Shown: positions 21,283-27,417 of the stretch, one piece after another
Numbering within the stretch: position 1 is the first letter of the stretch
Layout: the number at the start of each line of letters is the position of its first letter
Assembly (NCBI GenBank): GCA_900540685.1
Contig: UQGS01000025.1
Location: 1 to 27,417 of the forward strand
Origin: an uncultured Catenibacterium sp.
Lineage (GTDB): Bacteria; Bacillota_I; Bacilli_A; Erysipelotrichales; Coprobacillaceae
Direction of reading: 5' to 3'
DNA length: 27,417 bases
Notes under the pieces: model-generated
Database searches by the model: none
The model's input: the letters and a program-made list of their open reading frames with translations, nothing else
Told to the model about the DNA's origin: nothing
Program-made: the position numbers and the translations under genes

Positions 21283-22471
21283 ATAATGAATTCTTTTTAA
21301 AGTAGAATAGGCAGTTCTTGCCATGCTTGCTTTTTTCGACAAGGTCGTCTTTTTCTAGCTTATTTAAACGATTCGATACAGTAGACTTAGATAAGTGAGT
21401 AAGTTCTACGAGCTTAGATAAAGTAACAGGCTCTAGATAGAACAGAGTATATTCTATCACAATTTCTAATATGGTTTTACTTGAATTATCTAAATCTAAT
21501 TCAGATTGTTTCTTTTGATAATAATGGTATTGATCAACTTTGTCAGTGAGATCATCTAAATAATTTTTTAAACCAGTTTTTAATATGTCTAAGAATTGTA
21601 ATACAAAGTAAGTGATATCACCTTTGTTTCTTACATCGTTGGTTATTTTAAAGGCTTCATAGTAATCTTTCTGTCTATTTTTACATGCAATAGAAAGCCT
21701 TAATGCAACTATAGGATCCAATACTTTTGATAAATAGTAACTTGAGATGTAACGTGAAAGACGACCATTACCATCATAGAAAGGATGGATGTAACCAAAG
21801 AAATAGTGGAACACAGCAGCTCGTACTATATAAGGAAGAGAGTTATCGTTCAAAATAGATAAGGCCGAGTTCATTGCCTCAATGATTTTACTTTCAGGAT
21901 ATAACCCTCTATGGATCGTTTTGGTTGATGATACAACATTCACAATTTCTTTTCTGAAAATAACACCATCAGGAATATTGTCGGGATTATCTCTTTCTAT
22001 ATCTACAAGTAAAATATCGTTATATAGTTCTCTTAGTTTTGAAGTATCTGATATGGGCGTGAATTCTTTTTCTTGAAAAAATATATCTTCATATTTTTTT
22101 ACCATACCATAGAATCTTTTATATTCTTTGGGTTTTTCAATATTAATTAATTCAGTGATTTCTTTTCGAGTACTTACAACACCTTCAATTTCATTACTAA
22201 TCTTAATTTCCTCAATAAGAGAATGGTATAGTTCCCATGTTTTAATCAAATCTGTTTGGGACTCAAATCTTTTTTGAATAATTTTACTATTAAGGAATTG
22301 TATTTCTTCAAGAAGTACAGTTAATTCTTTATTGATACAGAGAAATGAAGGGTTATCATGAATTTTAATTAAAAATTGAATAGTATTTTCTGAATTGATT
22401 CTATCGTTGTATAGTTTCTTTTCATCGATATCATTGATGAAATTTGCTTTATATAATGATAAATATTCCAT
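21281..22471 (-). CDS. Fic-domain protein (predicted AMPylase) with winged-helix C-terminus
   Basis: 396 residues from ATG 22471, chosen because AAAGGAG precedes it; the frame extends further upstream only through hydrophobic, non-conserved sequence. A Fic_N-like N-terminal region carries the inhibitory motif S92-NEI-E96-G97 ([S/T]xxxE[G/N], class II), whose Glu blocks ATP binding. The Fic core follows, with HPFYDGNGR at about 229-237 (catalytic His229). The last ~80 residues form a winged helix (LSKLVELTHLSKSTVSNRLNKLEKDDLVEK), as in Fic/DOC regulators of the SO_4266 type. It should transfer AMP to a hydroxyl of a target protein, or regulate itself that way. Target unknown. It is convergent with the sugar locus across the insertion sequence. 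Confidence 0.88.
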   Translation of the reverse strand: MEYLSLYKANFINDIDEKKLYNDRINSENTIQFLIKIHDNPSFLCINKELTVLLEEIQFLNSKIIQKRFESQTDLIKTWELYHSLIEEIKISNEIEGVVSTRKEITELINIEKPKEYKRFYGMVKKYEDIFFQEKEFTPISDTSKLRELYNDILLVDIERDNPDNIPDGVIFRKEIVNVVSSTKTIHRGLYPESKIIEAMNSALSILNDNSLPYIVRAAVFHYFFGYIHPFYDGNGRLSRYISSYYLSKVLDPIVALRLSIACKNRQKDYYEAFKITNDVRNKGDITYFVLQFLDILKTGLKNYLDDLTDKVDQYHYYQKKQSELDLDNSSKTILEIVIEYTLFYLEPVTLSKLVELTHLSKSTVSNRLNKLEKDDLVEKSKHGKNCLFYFKKNSL

Positions 22472-22753
22472 ATAATCACTCCTTTTAATACATATTATAT
22501 GAATATAAACGTAAAAAACAAGAAAAATTACGCATATCATAACCATAAATGTATTTTGAACATAAAAAAGTATAATATTTAATATTATCAGCAAATAATA
22601 ACTTGAATATTAATAGATAAACCGCTGTCTTGTTGTATATAAATAACAAAATTATATCTTCGTAAGTAAGCTTTCTCATATTCTATTTTTTTAATGTCTG
22701 TATATGATAAATTATCTTATAGATATGAGTTAAAAATAAAGGAGGAAATATTA

Positions 22754-23014
22754 ATGAACGTTACTGAAATCAGACGCCCAGCTGATATGGTAAGAATCAC
22801 AACACCAGAACTTGCACAGGCATTTATTGAAGAACAGGTGGCATTAATTAAAAAACAGGTAGGAGATAAGAAGGCTCTTCTCGCACTTTCAGGAGGAGTA
22901 GATTCTTCTGTAGTTGCAGCTCTATTAATTAAAGCTATTGGTCAGCAGTTAGTATGTGTCCATGTAAACCATGGTTTACACCTAGAGGATATCTTTATTT
23001 CTAACCAATTTTAA
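22754..23014 (+). pseudogene. guaA: 5' fragment of guaA (GMP synthase ATP-pyrophosphatase domain)
   Basis: Starts at ATG 22754 with AAAGGAGG. After a short leader (EIRRPADMVRI) come FIEEQVALIKKQVGD and the PP-loop SGGVDSS (residues 46-52), then LLIKAIGQQLVCVHVNHGL, all typical of GMP synthase. Similarity stops at Leu75; eleven unrelated codons follow to a stop at 23014. The remaining two-thirds of the gene is absent here. The glutaminase domain that starts most GuaA proteins is also missing, so this may derive from a version starting at the synthetase domain. The break coincides with the right end of an 18-bp palindrome (22962-22979). A separate guaA 3' end lies at 777-866. Confidence 0.8.
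22962..22979. repeat. Perfect 18-bp palindrome at the guaA breakpoint
   Basis: TGTAAACCATGGTTTACA is its own reverse complement. It encodes VNHGL of guaA, and the similarity to GMP synthase ends exactly at its right edge. It could be a recombination or insertion hot spot, or a coincidence of codon choice. Confidence 0.7.
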
Positions 23015-23225
23015 GTACCTTTTTAATTTAGGGTCCACATTAATTTATAACTTGCCCGTTTTGCTTATTTTTTACCTAGGTTCAAATGAAGGATTAGGAA
23101 GTAGCTATCCATCTCCGTTTGGTAATTATATTATGTAAATTACTAATTTACCAAGAGTAGCATACTATTGATAGGGTCTATTTTTGTTTGTAGCTGATAA
23201 GAGGGAATAAGCATATTTATATTGT

Positions 23226-23576
23226 TTATGATTCCCAATCAGCAGGCATATTTTCTATTCCCCATGTACATAAGGATTGTAAAATAGGCATCATACTTTT
23301 CCCCAAGTCAGAAAGAGAATATTCCACCTTAGGAGGAACTTGAGGATATTCAGTACGAATAATAATACCGTCTTCTTCTAATTCTTTTAACTGATTACTA
23401 AGCATTTTATGTGTTACTTTCCCCAATAAACGCTTTAATTCACTATATCGCAGTACTTCTTTTTTCCATAACCAAAACAATATATGCATTTTCCACTTTC
23501 CATTTATTAATGAAATAGCATATGCAAATGGTTTGATATTTATATTTTCTTTTGAGCATTCTTTATGTTTCATCAT
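23226..23576 (-). CDS. HxlR-family transcriptional regulator
   Basis: 116 residues, normal HxlR length: a winged helix with ISLINGKWKMHILFWLWKK, RYSELKRLLGKVTHKMLSNQLKELEEDGII, the wing RTEYPQVPPKVEYSLSDLG and the dimerising PILQSLCTWGIENM tail. Starts at 23576 (or the adjacent ATG at 23573) with AGGGGAG. It is divergent from an Old Yellow Enzyme gene, a common pairing for HxlR sensors of electrophiles or quinones. Only one Cys (Cys7) lies near the N-terminus and one in the dimer helix, either of which could be a sensor; this is inference. Confidence 0.9.
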   Translation of the reverse strand: MMKHKECSKENINIKPFAYAISLINGKWKMHILFWLWKKEVLRYSELKRLLGKVTHKMLSNQLKELEEDGIIIRTEYPQVPPKVEYSLSDLGKSMMPILQSLCTWGIENMPADWES

Positions 23577-23607
23577 ATAACTCCCCTTTTTGATAGTATC
23601 TATAAAA

Positions 23608-23626
23608 AAAGTGCGTTCTTCACTTT
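23608..23626. promoter_or_regulatory. Likely operator between the HxlR and Old Yellow Enzyme genes
   Basis: The inverted repeat AAAGTG-N7-CACTTT lies in the 111-bp divergent intergenic region, upstream of a TAAAAT -10 candidate near 23641 for the oxidoreductase. It is a good place for the HxlR dimer to control both directions. Confidence 0.5.
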
Positions 23627-23687
23627 AAGAAATAACATAGTAAAATGATAACAGAAATAGATAAATGAGTAAAGGAGACTATATATT

Positions 23688-24689
23688 ATGAGCTTATTAA
23701 ATACACCAATTCAAATCAAAGATTTAATTATTAAAAATCGATTAGTTATGCCACCTATGGCAACTGCTAAAGCAAATCTAGATGGTAAGATAACAAAAGA
23801 ACTTTGCGAATATTATGAAGAAAAGTCCCAAGGAGGATATTTAGGTCTCATTATAACAGAACATAGTTTTGTATCCCAACAAGGAAAAGCCCAAAAAGGG
23901 CAGGTTTCTATTTCAAAGGATAGTGATATAAAAGAATTAAAAAAGATAGTATCTGTCATTCACAATAACAAAACGAAAGTGTTTGCACAAATCAATCATG
24001 CCGGAGGAGCAACTACAAAAGAAATAACTGGTTGTGACGTTTTGAGTGCTAGTGCTGTACCCTTACCTGGTAGGAGAAAAAATACTGTTTTACCAAAAGA
24101 GATGACACAAAATGATATTGACAAGGTTATTGACGATTTCGCAGAGGGAGCATTAAGAGCAAAAAAAGCTGGATATGACGGTGTCGAAATTCATTCGGCA
24201 CACGGCTATTTATTAAATCAGTTCTTCTCTCCATTAACAAATAAAAGAACTGATAAATATACTGGCACAACACTTCAAGGAAGAATGCAATTACATTTGG
24301 AAATTATAAGTGCTATTAGGAAACGAGTAGGAAATTCCTATCCGATTGCTTTACGACTGGGAGCTTGCGATTATATGGAAGGTGGTATTACTATCGAAGA
24401 TAGTATTATTGCATGTAAAGAATTTGAAAAGGCAGGAATTGACCTATTAGATATTTCAGGTGGTTTTTGTTCTTATATTTCTCCAAAAACAAAGCAACAA
24501 GGATACTTTAGCGAACTTTCTGAACCAATCAAAAAAGCAGTTAATATTCCAGTAATCCTCACTGGTGGAATTACTACTAAGGAAGTAGCGGAAGAATTAT
24601 TACAAACAGAGAAAGCCGATATGATAGGAGTAGGACGATCTATACTAAAAAACTCTGATATGGCAAAACAAATAATTCTGTCATTGTAA
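23688..24689 (+). CDS. Old Yellow Enzyme family NAD(P)H:flavin oxidoreductase (YqjM/NamA-like)
   Basis: 333 residues, a single TIM barrel without Fe-S or second FAD/NAD domains. LLNTPIQIKDLIIKNRLVMPPMAT is the FMN-binding start, QINHAGG the flavin strand, His169 and His172 with Tyr174 (HSAHGYLLNQFFSP) the substrate site, and VGRSILKNSDMAKQ the phosphate-binding end. It should reduce alpha,beta-unsaturated carbonyls or nitro compounds using NAD(P)H. Divergent from an HxlR regulator, suggesting induction by reactive electrophiles. It resembles only the N-terminal half of the larger oxidoreductase at 1023-3014 and comes from a different subgroup. Confidence 0.9.
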   Translation: MSLLNTPIQIKDLIIKNRLVMPPMATAKANLDGKITKELCEYYEEKSQGGYLGLIITEHSFVSQQGKAQKGQVSISKDSDIKELKKIVSVIHNNKTKVFAQINHAGGATTKEITGCDVLSASAVPLPGRRKNTVLPKEMTQNDIDKVIDDFAEGALRAKKAGYDGVEIHSAHGYLLNQFFSPLTNKRTDKYTGTTLQGRMQLHLEIISAIRKRVGNSYPIALRLGACDYMEGGITIEDSIIACKEFEKAGIDLLDISGGFCSYISPKTKQQGYFSELSEPIKKAVNIPVILTGGITTKEVAEELLQTEKADMIGVGRSILKNSDMAKQIILSL

Positions 24690-24800
24690 AGAAAAATTTC
24701 TAATGATTTTATAGATTATAGAGATTATAGCATTTGAAAACACATACAACCGCTGGGCTTTATATGGATTTTTTCTTTCTTCTCCTTATTTACAAAATAA

Positions 24801-24820
24801 ATAAACGGTACTCCGTTTAT
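24801..24820. terminator. Possible hairpin after the oxidoreductase gene
   Basis: ATAAACGG-TACT-CCGTTTAT is an 8-bp perfect stem, followed only by ATATTTC rather than a T run. It may be a weak terminator. The rest of 24690-24969 is AT-rich with no gene visible. Confidence 0.4.
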
Positions 24821-24969
24821 ATATTTCAACTTTGTGGAAAGTAAGTGAAGTTATGAAACTATCAAATTACAATTAATCAATTTGGGATAATAGAATTGTT
24901 TAAAAAGAGTAAAACATATTACAGATAATAATTAAAATGGAATTTGTAATATACTAGGAGGAAAAAGCG

Positions 24970-25695
24970 ATGGAGTTATTTTGTTATGTTTTTTTACCAG
25001 CTTTGGCTGGTGGTTTGATTCAAGGAGTTACTGGTTTTGGAGCCGGTGTTATCATGATGATGTTCCTTCCTTTTGAATTTTCTATTATTCAAAGCGCAGG
25101 ACTATCATGTGCTATTAGTATTATTTTAAGTAGTATAATGCTTTATCGTTATCGCAAAAATGTTAACATAAGAAAAATAATCATTCCAGCAGTCTTATAT
25201 TTAACTATTAGCAGTATTTCTATTATATTTGCTAAGTTTATAAATCAAAATGTTATGAAAATGATTCTTGGAATATTTCTGATTGTTTTAGCAATTTATT
25301 TTCTTTTTTTTAATAATAAAACAATTGAACCAAAAGGAATGTTATCTATAACTTGTATAATAATTTCAGGAATGTGTGACGGGCTATTTGGGATTGGTGG
25401 ACCTCTAATGGTTATTTATTTTTTAACGAAGACAAGTAGTAAAGAAGAATATTTAGGTACCATTCAATGCTTTTTCTTGATTAATACAGTTTATACTACG
25501 ATTTTTAGAATTTTTAATTCAATTATTACTATCTCATTATTACCTGTAATTGCTTTTGGAATGATTGGAATTATATTGGGAGTTATTGTGGCAAATAGAA
25601 TTATTGATAAGTTAGATGGAGAGCTACTCAAAAATTTAACGTATATATTAATTGCATTATGTGGTATATCAAATGTAGTAACCACTTTGTTATAA
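24970..25695 (+). CDS. TauE/SafE-family membrane permease
   Basis: 241 residues with about eight hydrophobic helices. The N-terminal GGLIQGVTGFGAGVIMM and the internal repeat GMCDGLFGIGGPLMVIYFL are the two TauE/SafE signature loops. The family exports sulfite, sulfoacetate or related organic anions, and some members act in anion uptake. It has its own AGGAGG site. It lies downstream of the HxlR/Old Yellow Enzyme pair on the same strand, with a 280-bp gap and no clear terminator between, so co-regulation is possible but unproven. Confidence 0.9.
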   Translation: MELFCYVFLPALAGGLIQGVTGFGAGVIMMMFLPFEFSIIQSAGLSCAISIILSSIMLYRYRKNVNIRKIIIPAVLYLTISSISIIFAKFINQNVMKMILGIFLIVLAIYFLFFNNKTIEPKGMLSITCIIISGMCDGLFGIGGPLMVIYFLTKTSSKEEYLGTIQCFFLINTVYTTIFRIFNSIITISLLPVIAFGMIGIILGVIVANRIIDKLDGELLKNLTYILIALCGISNVVTTLL

Positions 25696-25850
25696 TAATA
25701 CAAATTACAATTCATAGAGTCAGTGATATTGACCTTAAAATGACCTTATTTTATTTAAAATAACAAGAATCGTTTAAAAAGAGTGCAATAGGAAGAATAG
25801 GTGATGAATCATAATTTAAGTGGGTTAGTAAAAATATATAGATTCATGGA

Positions 25851-25918
25851 ATTCGAATAGTTTGAGGGGAGATGTAAAGCCCTGATTAAAGGGTTTTCAG
25901 CTCTTTTCTTAATTTTAT
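25851..25918 (+). repeat. Direct repeat, copy 1
   Basis: 68 bp starting ATTCGAATAGTTTGAGG and ending TTTTCTTAATTTTAT. It matches 26384-26452 with about seven differences including three single-base indels. It contains a partial hairpin and a T-rich end. Confidence 0.8.
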
Positions 25919-26383
25919 AAAGGTATAAGAATTATTGATATTGCAAATTGGTTGTGTGGCGAAAACGATTCCCGAAAATAATAAAATTAAGTTTTTGGGA
26001 ACTAAGATGACCATATTAAATTTCTTTTTGAATACCCACATTCCACAGGTGATTATCAAAATAAGAAATGATAGTTTCAGTTTTCTTGGCTTTTATGTGT
26101 AAAAACAATTTCAATAATTGGATTAACCTGTTGATTATGGGTAATTAAAAATTTCTTTGATAAAATACAATGTAATGAAAGAATGTTGTTGTTTTAACTT
26201 GGAAAATAATTTGCTAGTAAATTTAGATGATGTCGTTTATGATCAATAAGTATAGTTATAGTGAGTACATTTTGAGTACAATAAATCTGATAGAGAATAA
26301 CAAATGCGATAATAATGGCATAAATAACACTATTTGCACGAAAATATGGTTTAAAATATGTGTTAAACCAATCTGTTTATTAA
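25919..26383. other. Segment between the direct repeats, no intact gene
   Basis: About 465 AT-rich bases. On the minus strand two short open stretches without good starts are visible. One, about 57 codons ending near 26204, is hydrophobic (NSVIYAIIIAFVILYQIYC). The other, about 50 codons, runs from ATG near 26041 to a stop near 25890 inside repeat copy 1, and contains LILLFSGIVFA. They could be remains of a membrane protein gene. I cannot assign either. Confidence 0.35.
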
Positions 26384-26452
26384 ATTCGAATAGTTTGAGG
26401 TGAGCTGTAAAGCGCTGATTTAAAGGGTTTTACAGTTCTTTTCTTAATTTAT
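26384..26452 (+). repeat. Direct repeat, copy 2
   Basis: 69 bp matching 25851-25918. This copy forms a clearer hairpin (CTGTAAA with TTTACAG) followed by TTCTTTTCTT, so it may act as a terminator. The pair brackets a 465-bp segment lacking intact genes. Confidence 0.8.
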
Positions 26453-26521
26453 TACATTGTCATTGCATTATTTTTTTACTCTGCAAACCCGAAAGTTATA
26501 TCATCACTTCGCTGCCAGATA

Positions 26522-27301
26522 CTATAGACCTGATACAACATTGATTGGTTTCCCTTCCATAAACTGCTTTATATTATCCGCCAGAATAGAAACCAATCGC
26601 TGTCTTGCCTCAAGTGCTTTCCATCCCATATGTGGCGTCAAGAGGACTTGATCCATAGTATAAAGAGGGCTGTTCTCTTCAGGTGGTTCAGTTTCCTGAA
26701 CATCAAGTCCGGCTCCTGCAATCGTACCATTTTCCAATGCTTCTATAAGAGCAGCCTCATCAATAAGTGCACCTCTTGAAGTATTAATGATAAATGCTGA
26801 GGGCTTCATAAGTGATAAAGTCTCTTTGTTTATCATATGTTTTGTACTTTCCGTCAATGGACAGTGAATGGAAATATAATCACTATTCTTGAGTAATTCC
26901 TCAAGCGTTACATAGTGGATTCCCTTCTCATCCTCTCTCGGTGTCCTAGTATATACAAGTATGTTCATATCCAAAGCCTGTGCAATCTGGATAACTTTCC
27001 TGCTAATGTGTCCTGCACCTATAACACCAAGTGTTTTTCCGTTTAACTCAACATGCGGAACCTGAAGATTTTTGGTAAAATTATCATGATTTCCGCATGC
27101 CAGCATCTTCATCTGTACCTGCATTGCAGAACTCAGATTTAATATCATCATGATTGCAGTATGTGCCACACGTTCTGTGCTGTATGCCGGAATATTGCAG
27201 ACCGTAATTCCTTTTTTCTGTGCTGCTTCAAGATCAATATTATTATATCCTGTACCTGCCTCGCAGATCAGTTTAACTGTTAAACCGCAAACTCTACCCA
27301 T
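26522..27301 (-). pseudogene. N-terminally truncated D-2-hydroxyacid dehydrogenase
   Basis: 259 codons against roughly 310-330 in the family. Similarity starts at about residue 9 (VKLICEAGTGYNNIDLEAA), so the first ~60 residues of the substrate domain are missing. The remaining parts are good: GAGHIS dinucleotide motif (95-100, with Ser for the usual last Gly), Arg176 in NTSRGALIDE, Glu205 in ETEPPEE, and His224 in LTPHMGW, the catalytic set of glycerate/hydroxypyruvate-type dehydrogenases. There is no ribosome site before the apparent ATG at 27301, and a 10-bp direct repeat (AAACCGCAAA, 27282-27291 and 27316-27325) marks the junction. Its base composition is visibly less AT-rich than the rest of the window, suggesting transfer from another lineage. 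Probably inactive. Confidence 0.75.
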
Positions 27302-27335
27302 AATAAAATCTAATAAAACCGCAAATTAAATTAAT

Positions 27336-27387
27336 AAACAGGTGGAAAATATGCCTTTTGTAACGGCATAATCTTCCACCTGTTTTT
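27336..27387. terminator. Large two-part hairpin upstream of the truncated dehydrogenase
   Basis: The outer stem AAACAGGTGGAA pairs with TTCCACCTGTTT (12 bp). The inner stem TATGCC pairs with GGCATA around a 9-nt loop, and on the plus strand TT follows the TTT of the stem. It most likely terminates a plus-strand or bidirectional transcript. Its position at the break in the dehydrogenase suggests it belongs to the incoming sequence. Confidence 0.65.
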
Positions 27388-27417
27388 ATGATCTGATTGT
27401 AGTATGATAATCATGTA

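Noticed and set aside
22472..22753. Purine riboswitch ahead of the guaA fragment
   Set aside because: I looked for the conserved three-way junction pieces of the purine riboswitch and saw none; the leader is only AT-rich sequence with a good ribosome site.
23015..23225. Remnant gene between the guaA fragment and the HxlR gene
   Set aside because: No frame longer than a few codons gives protein-like sequence; only a weak GGGAAT...ATTCCC pair at the HxlR end was noticed.
26457..26651. Plus-strand open frame of 64 codons opposite the dehydrogenase end
   Set aside because: It overlaps the better supported minus-strand dehydrogenase and has no similarity or ribosome site.

Overview
The window is AT-rich DNA from a Gram-positive, low-GC Firmicute. 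Strong purine-rich ribosome binding sites, sortase-type surface anchors, a PTS permease operon and the style of the guaA fragments suggest a gut Erysipelotrichales-like bacterium (Catenibacterium/Holdemanella-type). That placement is inference from protein style; no rRNA or tRNA is present.

Layout: (1) 1-910 looks like the end of an integrated island. It holds a DinJ/YafQ-type toxin-antitoxin pair followed by a displaced 3' end of guaA with its terminator. (2) 1023-3905 is a flavin/Fe-S enoate-reductase-type enzyme with a LysR regulator. (3) 3995-5152, minus strand, is a decayed defence-like locus: a promoter-driven, pseudoknot-forming small RNA with its own terminator, then a frameshifted DUF3800 gene, then a C-terminal scrap of an AbiEii-type nucleotidyltransferase. 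(4) 5583-11460 holds two tandem paralogous secreted, wall-anchored proteins (837 and 901 aa), each with its own promoter and terminator. They look like seven-bladed propellers with a helical insertion. (5) 11507-12590 is a small cluster of orphan immunity-type genes (SUKH family and others), one frameshifted. (6) 12653-19433 is a beta-glucoside or amino-sugar oligosaccharide locus: PTS EIIC, esterase, GH1 6-phospho-beta-glucosidase, AraC regulator, ROK kinase, ChbG/YdjC deacetylase and one unknown protein. (7) 19467-21258 is an IS3-family element sitting inside what was a bidirectional terminator. (8) 21281-22471 is a Fic protein with an inhibitory motif and a winged-helix tail. (9) 22754-23014 is a 5' fragment of guaA broken right at an 18-bp palindrome. 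(10) 23226-25695 is an HxlR regulator divergent from an Old Yellow Enzyme, followed by a TauE/SafE exporter. (11) 25696-26521 has no intact gene but carries two 68-69 bp direct repeats. (12) 26522-27301 is an N-terminally truncated D-2-hydroxyacid dehydrogenase with a less AT-rich composition.

How the parts fit: the sugar locus would import a phosphorylated beta-linked disaccharide, remove acyl groups with two unrelated deacylases and hydrolyse it with GH1. The ROK enzyme would act on the freed sugar, and AraC (cupin plus HTH) would sense the substrate. Its promoter and those of both wall proteins carry a related cre-like element, suggesting common carbon-source control. The rest is a patchwork of mobile and decaying elements around two guaA scars.

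The most interesting items are the pseudoknotted RNA in front of the DUF3800 gene, the pair of large wall proteins, the two guaA scars, and the terminator folded over the araC stop codon, which may gate the ROK/ChbG genes.
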